A stretch of 26,764 nucleotides of DNA from Gemmatimonadota bacterium (GTDB taxonomy: Bacteria > Gemmatimonadota > Gemmatimonadetes > Gemmatimonadales > GWC2-71-9). The DNA lies in NCBI GenBank assembly GCA_003220855.1, contig QHTP01000170.1:1-26764 (forward strand). The letters run 5' to 3'. A program made the translations under genes and the position numbers. The stretch's first letter is position 1, and each line of letters begins with the position of its first letter. Below are positions 15,866-22,486 of this stretch, one piece after another. The notes under the pieces were generated by a model. That model was given only the letters and a program-made list of their open reading frames with translations, did not search any database and had not been told where the DNA came from.

Positions 15866-16345
15866 ATGCGCCGCTGGGCACATCGCACCCACCTCGCGGG
15901 CTCCCTACTGTTCGCCGTCGCGGCGTGCGGAAGGGAAAGCCGGCACGCACCTGCCCCGGGGCGCATCTCGGTCGTCGATGATGCGGGCCGGACGGTGGCC
16001 CTGGCGCAGCCGCCCACCCGCATCGTCTCGCTTTCCCCCGCAGTCACCGAGCTGTTGTTCGCGCTCGGCGCGGGCGACCGGCTCGTCGGTCGCACCACCT
16101 GGTGCGACTATCCCCCCGCCGCGCGTCGAATCCCGAGCGTCGGTGACGGTCTCAACCCCAACATCGAAGCCGTCGCCGCCCGCCACCCCGATCTCGTCGT
16201 GCTGTACCGCTCGGCACTCAATGAGACCGCGGCGGCCCAGCTCGCGCGGCTCGGCATCGGCTCGTCGCTGGCTCGCGCGTGCCCCCCGCCCGGCGTCCTC
16301 GCACGCGTGTGGCCTTCGTCGTCTGGGACAACCCACCCGTGGTGA
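15866..16345 (+). pseudogene. btuF: Cobalamin ABC transporter substrate-binding lipoprotein, N-terminal part (gene disrupted)
   Basis: Starts at ATG 15866 just after the riboswitch terminator. A lipoprotein signal peptide is visible (LAGSLLFAVAAC, lipid-modified Cys predicted). Next come the BtuF/periplasmic-binding hallmarks PPTRIVSLSPAVTELLFALG, TTWCDYPPAARRIPSVGD, NPNIEAVAARHPDLVVLY and AAQLARLGIG. After about residue 133 the frame becomes nonsense (CPPPGVLARVWPSSSG) and stops at 16345. The C-terminal half resumes in another frame (next entry). Compared with E. coli BtuF, about 40-45 residues of the linker helix and adjoining region between the two lobes are missing. BtuF binds B12 and delivers it to BtuCD; here it would be anchored as a lipoprotein. 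The break could be real or an assembly error. Confidence 0.85.
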
Positions 16346-16662
16346 TCGGTGGGGGGAGCTACCTCGACGAGCTCGCGGGGCTCGTCGGCGCCGCGAACGT
16401 GTTCCACGACATCGCCGCCGCATCGGCCACGGTCGGGCTCGAGACGATTGTCTCCCGCGACCCCGATCTGCTTGTCCTGCTGCGCGACAGTGCGACAGCG
16501 GAGCCCCCGGGCTTCCTCCGGCGTCCCGAGTGGCGAGCGGTCCGCGCGGTGCGCCAGGCCCGCATCGTCTATCTCAGCGGGTCGCTGTTCGCCCGTCCGG
16601 GCCCGCGGGCCGCCGAGGCGGTGGCGGAGTTTCGACGCCGCCTCGAGGAGGCGATGCCATGA
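16279..16662 (+). pseudogene. btuF: Cobalamin ABC transporter substrate-binding protein, C-terminal part (gene disrupted)
   Basis: This frame (shifted relative to the N-terminal part) carries the second BtuF lobe: RVAFVVWDNPPVVIGGGSYL, DELAGLVGAANVFHD, LETIVSRDPDLLVLLRDS, then WRAVRAVRQARIVYLSG and a closing helix AEAVAEFRRRLEEAMP. The nominal GTG at 16279 is not a believable independent start, because the protein would begin in mid-domain without a signal sequence. The junction with the N-terminal part lies somewhere around 16255-16290. The stop overlaps the btuC start in ATGA, which keeps the coupled arrangement of the original operon. Confidence 0.82.
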
Positions 16663-17600
16663 GGTGGCTGGGACTCATGGTGGTCGTCGTTCTGGCCTTG
16701 GCGCTCGCAGTGGTGCTCGGGCCAGCGCACGTCTCCCTGGCCGATCTCACGACCTCTGACATAGTGCGCTCGTTGCGACTCCCGCGCGCGCTGCTGGCGT
16801 TTCTGGTGGGTGGGTCGCTCGCACTCGCGGGAGCCGGCCTCCAGGCGTTGGTCCGCAATCCCCTGGCGGATCCCTCACTCCTGGGCCTGTCCGGCGGTGC
16901 CGGGCTCGGGGCGGTACTGGCCATCGCCTTGCACTTGAACAGTCCCTGGGCGCTACCGCTCGCCGCGTTCGCGGGCGCACTCGGCGCCATGGCACTGGTG
17001 TACCGCCTCGGCCTCGTTGGCGGGGCCGAGCTCGACCCTCGGATCCTCATCCTGGCCGGCGTCGCCGTCGGCGCGTTCACCGCGGCCGTCACGACGGCGC
17101 TCGTCTCCTTGTCCGGCGCGGCGGAGCTCCGCAACGCCTTTCTCTGGCTCTGGGGAGGGCTGTCGGGCGCTTCGTGGGACAGTGTGTTGCTGCTGTGCGT
17201 GTACGCCCCGCTGCCGGTCGCGGTGCTGCTCGCGGCCGCACGGCCGCTCGACCTGCTCGCGCTCGGCGAAGAGCCCGCCCGTCACCTGGGGGCCGATGTG
17301 GAGGCGGTCAAGCGCCGGGTCTACCTGGCCGCCTCGCTCCTCACCGCGGCTGCGGTCGCGGTTTCCGGGGTGATCGGGTTCGTCGGCCTCGTCGTCCCGC
17401 ACGCCATGCGTCTGTTGTGGGGTCACCGGCACCGGCCGCTGCTCCCGGCGGCGTTCTTGGGCGGCGGGGCGCTCCTCGCGCTATCGGACACCGTGGCTCG
17501 CGTCGCCGTCGCGCCGCGAGAGTTGCCGGTCGGGATCGTGACCGCGCTGATCGGCGTCCCCGTCTTCGTCCTGCTGTTGCGCCGATGGACCGCGAGCTGA
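16659..17600 (+). CDS. btuC: Cobalamin ABC transporter permease BtuC
   Basis: A 313-residue FecCD-family permease with about ten hydrophobic helices. Family cues are RSLRLPRALLAFLVGGSLALAGAG, then QALVRNPLADPSLLGLSGGAG, LALGEEPARHLGADVEAVKR (the cytoplasmic coupling loop toward the ATPase), VSGVIGFVGLVVPHAMRLLW, and RELPVGIVTALIGVPVFVLLL. It is close in length to E. coli BtuC (326). ATG 16659 overlaps the btuF stop, and the end overlaps btuD by 16 bases. The B12 assignment over siderophores comes from the upstream cobalamin riboswitch and from BtuB downstream. Confidence 0.92.
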   Translation: MRWLGLMVVVVLALALAVVLGPAHVSLADLTTSDIVRSLRLPRALLAFLVGGSLALAGAGLQALVRNPLADPSLLGLSGGAGLGAVLAIALHLNSPWALPLAAFAGALGAMALVYRLGLVGGAELDPRILILAGVAVGAFTAAVTTALVSLSGAAELRNAFLWLWGGLSGASWDSVLLLCVYAPLPVAVLLAAARPLDLLALGEEPARHLGADVEAVKRRVYLAASLLTAAAVAVSGVIGFVGLVVPHAMRLLWGHRHRPLLPAAFLGGGALLALSDTVARVAVAPRELPVGIVTALIGVPVFVLLLRRWTAS

Positions 17601-18388
17601 TTCTCGACGTGCGCGCCGTTTCCTATCGCTATCCGGAAACGGCTCGCGATGCGCTGGCGGGCGTGAGCCTCGTGGCCCGCGCCGGCGAGGTGCACGCAGT
17701 GCTCGGCCCGAACGGAAGCGGCAAAACGACCCTCCTCCGCGTGGCACTCGGCCTGGCGCGGCCCGCGACAGGGAGTGCGGCGATCCTCGGGCAGCCCGCG
17801 GCCGCCTGGTCGCGCCGAGACCTGGCCCGCATCGTGGGCGTCGTGCCGCAGCGGGAGGACCACCTGTTCCCCCAACGCGTGCGAGAGACCGTGCTGCTCG
17901 GTCGCTACCCGTATCTCTCCGTGTGGGGGGCGGAGCGGCCGGAGGATCAGGCCGCCGTCGACCGCGCGCTCGCCCGGTGCGACGTGTCGTCCCTCGCGAC
18001 GCGATGGATCTGGACCCTCTCGGGAGGGGAGTACCAGCGCGTGCGGCTCGCCCGCGCGCTCGCGCAGGAACCCAAGCTCCTGGTGCTGGACGAGCCCACC
18101 GCCAGCCTCGACGTGCGCCACGAGATGGAGCTGTTCGAGCTCGTGCGGGCGCTGGCCGACCAGGACGGGCTCGCCGTTGTGCTCATCACCCATCATGTGA
18201 ACCTCGCCGCGCGCTTCGCCGATCGCGTGCTGTTGCTCGCCGATGGGCGGACTGCGGGCGACGGCGCGCCCGCCGACGTCCTCACCCGCGAGACGGTCGA
18301 GCGCGTGTTCGCGTGGCCGGTGTCGATCGCCTCGTTCGACGGCCGGCCGCAGATGATTCCGCTCCGCAAGCAGGAGGAACACTCATGA
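17585..18388 (+). CDS. btuD: Cobalamin ABC transporter ATP-binding protein BtuD
   Basis: A 267-residue ABC ATPase, starting at ATG 17585 inside btuC. The Walker A GPNGSGKT is at residues 41-48, the Q-loop VVPQRED at about 87-93, the signature LSGGE at 145-149, Walker B LLVLDEPTASLD at 165-176, and the switch histidine in ITHHVN at about 201-206. All catalytic elements are present. It powers import of B12 through BtuC. Its end overlaps the btuB start in ATGA, 4 bases. A ribosome binding site AGGAGG lies just ahead of btuB within its last codons. Confidence 0.94.
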   Translation: MDRELILDVRAVSYRYPETARDALAGVSLVARAGEVHAVLGPNGSGKTTLLRVALGLARPATGSAAILGQPAAAWSRRDLARIVGVVPQREDHLFPQRVRETVLLGRYPYLSVWGAERPEDQAAVDRALARCDVSSLATRWIWTLSGGEYQRVRLARALAQEPKLLVLDEPTASLDVRHEMELFELVRALADQDGLAVVLITHHVNLAARFADRVLLLADGRTAGDGAPADVLTRETVERVFAWPVSIASFDGRPQMIPLRKQEEHS

Positions 18389-20310
18389 GAGTCATGCCTT
18401 GCGCCTTATTGCTCGTGGCCTCGCCCTTCGCTCTAATGGGGCAGCAGCCGCACGACACCACGGTGCTGAAACCGGTCGTGGTGACGGCAACCCGCGTTCC
18501 GATCCCCCTGGACGCGGTGCCCCATGCGATCACCGTGCTCAGCGGAGACGCCCTGCGCGACCAAGGAATCCGCACGGTGGCCGAGGCGCTGCGCACCGTC
18601 CCCGGCGCCAATGTCGTGGCCACGGATTCGTACGGCAGCGTCACGTCGTTGTTCGTCCGTGGGGGCGAGTCGGACCATGTGAAAGTTCTGATCGACGGAG
18701 TGCCGCAAACCGGCCCGAGCGGGCCTGGCGGCGCGTACGACTTCGCAAATCTCACCACCGACAACATCGAGCGCATCGAAATCGTACGTGGGCCGGTCAG
18801 CACGCTGTACGGCTCGGACGCCGTGACGGGCGTGGTGCAGATCTTCACCCGCGTCGGCCGTGGGGCCACTCACGGACTGGTCGGTCTGGAAGGCGGAACC
18901 TACGGCAGCAGCGGGGTCAGCGGATGGGTGGGTGGGGGAACGGAGCGCGCGGCCTATAGCCTCGCCGTCTCGAGTTTTTCGAGCGACGGCGTGTATCCGT
19001 TCAACAATCACTACCGGGATCGGGTTCTGACCGGCCGCACTCGATTCCGCCCGGATGAGCGCACGGATGCGACGCTGTCGTTCCGGTACGGCGACGCCAT
19101 GTACCATTTCCCGACGGACGGGGCCGGCGACACGGTCAGCAACAACCAGCATCAGCTCGAGCGGGGTCCGTCCGTCGGCATCGATCTAGGGCGTGCCCTG
19201 TCCGATCGCGTGGAGGGTCGTATGACCGCCACGTGGCAGCGCAGCAACTACCAATACGCCATTGCCCCGAATGGCCCCAGCGACACCACCACGTTTCCGT
19301 ACTCGAGCTCCGACTGGGTCACCCGGGCAGGCCTCGATGGCCGGACGAACATCCGGGTCATGGGGCGGGGTGTCGTGACACTCGGCGCGGCGTTCGATCG
19401 CGAAGAGATGGAGGGCACCACGCTGGACGCGGCCCGTTCCCGCAACGACGGCGCGCTGTATGGGCAGCTGGTGACCGCACCGGAGCGCCGCCTGAACGCG
19501 ACGCTCGGGGTCCGCCTCGATGACAACGAGCGGTTCGGCCGCTACGCGACGTACCGCGCGGGCGCGTCGCTTCGGCTGGATGCCCGAACTCGGGTGATTG
19601 CTTCTCTTGGGACCGCCTTCAAAGAGCCGACGTTTTATCAGAACTTTGCGACGGGCTTCGTGCACGGCAATCCCGATCTCCGACCTGAACATGCCGTCAG
19701 CTGGGAAGCGGGACTCGAGCGCACCTTCGATGGTGGGACGGTGACGACGCGGGCGACCTATTTCGATCAGCACTTTCGCGACCTGATCGATTACAACGGC
19801 GCCGACACCGCTGTCAACTACTTCAACGTGCCCGGAAGCCTGGCGCGGGGCGTCGAGGTGACCGGCACGGCCGAGATCGGAGGCAGCGTACAAATCGCCC
19901 TGGGGTACACGTTCCTTCACACTGCCGTCACGCAGGCGGGTACGGGGACGGGGCCCACCGCGTTGTTCGTGCCGGGCGAGCCGCTCATCCGACGGCCCGA
20001 GCATTCCGGCAGTCTGGCAACGGCCTGCCGGCTGCCCATGCGGAGCGGCGTCTCTCTGACGGCGTTGTACACGGGCGAACGAGAAGACCTTGATTTTGCG
20101 ACGTTCACCCGGGCCACCCTGCCGCCGTACACGCGTATCGACGTCGCCGCGCATTCCGATGTCCGTTTGCCCGAAGGCGCGGCGCCGGGCCTGACCCTGA
20201 CCCTCCGGGTCGAGAACCTGCTCGATCACGCCTATCAAGAGATCAAGAACTTCCCGGCGCGGCGGCGCAACGTGTTCCTCGGCGGCGAGCTGCGGTTCGG
20301 TACGCCGTGA
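18385..20310 (+). CDS. btuB: TonB-dependent vitamin B12 receptor BtuB
   Basis: A 641-residue outer-membrane receptor, close to E. coli BtuB length (614). Signal peptide MRVMPCALLLVASPFALMGQ; TonB-box-like segment TVLKPVVVTAT right after it. The plug domain has TVAEALRTVPGANVV, SLFVRGGESDHVKVLIDGVP and IERIEIVRGPVSTLYGSDAV. The beta-barrel follows, with LGTAFKEPTFYQNF, NPDLRPEHAVSWEAGLE, and the closing VENLLDHAYQEIKNFPARRR and LGGELRFGTP. The B12 assignment comes from operon position behind a cobalamin riboswitch and btuFCD. The barrel itself is not specific enough by eye to exclude another TonB substrate. Intact, unlike its neighbours btuF and the DUF71 gene. Confidence 0.9.
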   Translation: MRVMPCALLLVASPFALMGQQPHDTTVLKPVVVTATRVPIPLDAVPHAITVLSGDALRDQGIRTVAEALRTVPGANVVATDSYGSVTSLFVRGGESDHVKVLIDGVPQTGPSGPGGAYDFANLTTDNIERIEIVRGPVSTLYGSDAVTGVVQIFTRVGRGATHGLVGLEGGTYGSSGVSGWVGGGTERAAYSLAVSSFSSDGVYPFNNHYRDRVLTGRTRFRPDERTDATLSFRYGDAMYHFPTDGAGDTVSNNQHQLERGPSVGIDLGRALSDRVEGRMTATWQRSNYQYAIAPNGPSDTTTFPYSSSDWVTRAGLDGRTNIRVMGRGVVTLGAAFDREEMEGTTLDAARSRNDGALYGQLVTAPERRLNATLGVRLDDNERFGRYATYRAGASLRLDARTRVIASLGTAFKEPTFYQNFATGFVHGNPDLRPEHAVSWEAGLERTFDGGTVTTRATYFDQHFRDLIDYNGADTAVNYFNVPGSLARGVEVTGTAEIGGSVQIALGYTFLHTAVTQAGTGTGPTALFVPGEPLIRRPEHSGSLATACRLPMRSGVSLTALYTGEREDLDFATFTRATLPPYTRIDVAAHSDVRLPEGAAPGLTLTLRVENLLDHAYQEIKNFPARRRNVFLGGELRFGTP

Positions 20311-20631
20311 TCGTCGCCCGGCCCCGCTCGCTAGCGCACTGACGTGTCCCGCCCCCTGGCGCACGACTTCGTCCGGCTGGGATACCGGGCCGTGCTCGTG
20401 TGCGTGGACGCGCATCAGCTGGCCGCCGAGTTCTCGGGCCGCGAGTTCGACGCCGAGCTGCTGCGGGACCTGCCGCCCCGCGTGGACCCCTGTGGCGAAA
20501 ACGGCGAGTTCCACACGTTCGTGTATGCGGGCCCGGAGTTCCGGCAGGCCGTGCGGCACGAGCGGGGCGCCGTCGTGCTGCGCGACCGGCGCTTCGTATA
20601 TTGTGATCTTGTGGAGACCGCTGCTCGATGA
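20307..20631 (+). pseudogene. DUF71/COG2102 (Dph6-like ATP pyrophosphatase, B12-salvage type), N-terminal part missing
   Basis: The open frame 20344-20631 (GTG start, 95 residues) is only the C-terminal half of a DUF71 protein: LAHDFVRLGYRAVLVCVD, FSGREFDAELLRDLP, and the diagnostic VDPCGENGEFHTFVYAGP, ending RFVYCDLVETAAR. The ATP-binding N-terminus (SGGKDS-type loop) is missing. Upstream, a GTG at 20307 overlapping the btuB stop gives MIVARPRSLAH before a stop. This looks like the true N-terminus cut short before the SSGKD motif. So about 115-120 residues appear deleted, with a frame change. The DUF71 family contains the diphthine-ammonia ligase Dph6 and a separate group predicted by comparative genomics to act in B12 salvage. 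Location in a cobalamin operon favours the second. Confidence 0.75.
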
Positions 20632-21680
20632 GACGACTCGCCCTGCTCGCCCTCGCGCTCGCCACCGCGTGCAGTGACGCGCTGGAGCAGACCAGCTCCG
20701 CGGGACAGGTGATCGGGGTCGTGAATGCCTCGGATCGGACCCTGTCGGTCATCGCGGCCACCGACTTCACCGTGTCCACGCGTGACTGGCAGAGCGGGAG
20801 CGCGAGCCCACGCACGATCGACGGTCGGGGACACGTGTTCGTCGTCCCGCTCGGGGCCGCGGACGCCGTCGGCGTCAGCCTGTTCTTCACCTGCCCCCCG
20901 GACGCCCTGGCCCTGTGTGTGCGACCGGACTATGTGCTGCCGCTGGCCCCGGGGTCGGGGGCGACGGGCGCTGCCATCCAGGACGACTCCATCGCGTGGA
21001 TCGCGAATCCCGGTCTCAACTCCGTGACGCGTCTCAACTACTTGAGCGGCACCACCCGGAGCGTGGCGGTCGGAGTCTCTCCGCAGGCCGCGGCCATCGT
21101 CGGCACGCGCGTATTCGTCGTCAACAGCAATCTCTCGGGCGCGACGCCCGCGGGCCCCAGCTGGCTGACGTCGTTCGACTGCTGCACGACGCCTCCCACC
21201 ACGGATTCCATTCCACTCACCGGCGTGAACGCGCGATTTGCCGTCGTGGGGGACGACAGCTTGCTCTACGTGGTCGCGGTCGGGCACGCCGGTGCCGCGG
21301 ACGGCAAGCTCTCGATCGTCGACCCAGAGGCCCGGGCCGAGGTCGCGGTTCTGAACGGGCTGGGCGAGTCGCCCGGCGCCGCGGCGTTCCATCCGACGGG
21401 TGGCCGACTGCTCATCGCTTCGGCGCTCGAGGGAATCCTGGAGGTGAACACGTCCATTCGCGTCGTCACGCGAGGCCCGGGGAACGGCATCAAGCCGGGC
21501 GGCCACGGCGTGACGGGTCTCGCCATCGATCTCCACCGCCGGGTGTACGCCGTCGACCCGGGCGCCTGCGCCGCGGGCGGGACCGTCCATGTCCTCACCG
21601 CCCCGCCCGACTATCGCGAGGTGCACACGGTGACCGTGGGCGTGTGTCCGACGACGGCCGCGGTAGCGGCGACGCAGTAG
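20628..21680 (+). CDS. Beta-propeller lipoprotein in the cobalamin operon (possible BtuG-like surface protein)
   Basis: A 350-residue lipoprotein starting at ATG 20628, overlapping the DUF71 stop (ATGA). Signal peptide MRRLALLALALATAC, with the lipid-modified Cys predicted at 15. The mature part has repeated blade-like units: VIGVVNASDRTLSVIA, AAIQDDSIAWIANPGLNSVT, AAIVGTRVFVVNSN, FAVVGDDSLLYVVAVGHA, AAAFHPTGGRLLIASA and LAIDLHRRVYAVDPGA. These fit a YVTN/YncE-type beta-propeller. No catalytic motif. In Bacteroidetes, BtuG is a B12-binding propeller lipoprotein that caps BtuB, and this protein has the matching fold type, lipid anchor and genetic position. That functional link is inference; general YncE-like function is the alternative. 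Confidence 0.7.
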   Translation: MRRLALLALALATACSDALEQTSSAGQVIGVVNASDRTLSVIAATDFTVSTRDWQSGSASPRTIDGRGHVFVVPLGAADAVGVSLFFTCPPDALALCVRPDYVLPLAPGSGATGAAIQDDSIAWIANPGLNSVTRLNYLSGTTRSVAVGVSPQAAAIVGTRVFVVNSNLSGATPAGPSWLTSFDCCTTPPTTDSIPLTGVNARFAVVGDDSLLYVVAVGHAGAADGKLSIVDPEARAEVAVLNGLGESPGAAAFHPTGGRLLIASALEGILEVNTSIRVVTRGPGNGIKPGGHGVTGLAIDLHRRVYAVDPGACAAGGTVHVLTAPPDYREVHTVTVGVCPTTAAVAATQ

Positions 21681-21682
21681 CC

Positions 21683-22486
21683 ATGGCGCTCGTCACCACC
21701 CCCGCCGTCGTGCTCCAGACGTACCGCTACAGCGAGACGTCCAAGGTGGTGCGCCTCGCGACCCGCGACCTGGGCGTGCAGAGTGCGATCGCGAAGGGCG
21801 CGCTCCGTCCCAAGAGCCGCTTCGGGGCGGGGCTCGAGCTGTTGAGCGAGGGGATGGCCCAGCTCTACTTCCGCGAGACCCGCGAGCTCCATACGCTCGG
21901 GGCGTTCGATCTGGTCAACCTGCGGCGCGACCTGGCGGCGGATGTGGGCCGGTTCGCCGGTGCCACGGCGCTCACGGAGATCATGTTCAAGATGGCGCCC
22001 CCGGCGCCGTTGCCCGTCGCCTACGACACGCTCACCGGCGCGCTCGACGCGCTCGAGCTGGCGGCCCCGGGGCAGGTCGATGCCGCCGGCGTGCGGGCGC
22101 TGTGGTGCCTGCTCGCCGTGCTCGGCTTCGAGCCGTCGCTCGCGCAGTGTGCGCGCGACGGCTCGGCGATCGACCCGGCGGCGGACGAGCCCGTGCTCTT
22201 CAGCGTGGCGGACGGCGGGGCCCTGTGCCGGCGTTGCGGACCGGCCGCGGCGCAGCCACCCAGCCGCCTGCCGCCCCGCGCGTACGCTGATCTCGTCGCC
22301 CTGAACGACCCGCGGGCAGATCTGCCGCCGCTCGACCCCCCGCACGCGGCCGCTCACCGCCGCCTCGTCGCCCGCTTCGTCCGCTACCACCTGGGCGAGG
22401 CGGGCCCCCTTTCGGCCCTGGACTTCTGGGAGCGTCGCGCGTGGGTACCCCCCACTCCAACTCCGATTCCCTCCGCCGCTTCGTAA
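21683..22486 (+). CDS. recO: DNA repair protein RecO
   Basis: A 267-residue protein starting at ATG 21683, two bases after the lipoprotein stop. The N-terminal OB-fold is seen in TTPAVVLQTYRYSETSKVVRL and IAKGALRPKSRFGAGLELLS, with the characteristic KGARRP-like KGALRPKS. The helical C-terminal half has LWCLLAVLGFEPSLAQC, VADGGALCRRCG and a final helix VARFVRYHLG. RecO loads RecA with RecR by displacing SSB at gaps. A zinc-finger-like cluster is incomplete: Cys156, Cys182 and Cys185 are present, but the usual fourth cysteine (expected 3 residues after Cys156) is Asp. The end overlaps selB by 46 bases. Length and N-terminal motifs support the call well. Confidence 0.9.
   Translation: MALVTTPAVVLQTYRYSETSKVVRLATRDLGVQSAIAKGALRPKSRFGAGLELLSEGMAQLYFRETRELHTLGAFDLVNLRRDLAADVGRFAGATALTEIMFKMAPPAPLPVAYDTLTGALDALELAAPGQVDAAGVRALWCLLAVLGFEPSLAQCARDGSAIDPAADEPVLFSVADGGALCRRCGPAAAQPPSRLPPRAYADLVALNDPRADLPPLDPPHAAAHRRLVARFVRYHLGEAGPLSALDFWERRAWVPPTPTPIPSAAS

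Noticed and set aside
16659..16790. A fourth internal deletion in btuC, since the region before RSLRLPR is short
   Set aside because: E. coli BtuC has a similarly short connection there, and the frame is continuous with all later motifs, so it is within natural variation.
20307..20342. TGA at 20340 read as a selenocysteine codon, given selB nearby
   Set aside because: Reading through this TGA does not join the DUF71 C-terminal frame; the continuation is in another frame, so a deletion explains it better.
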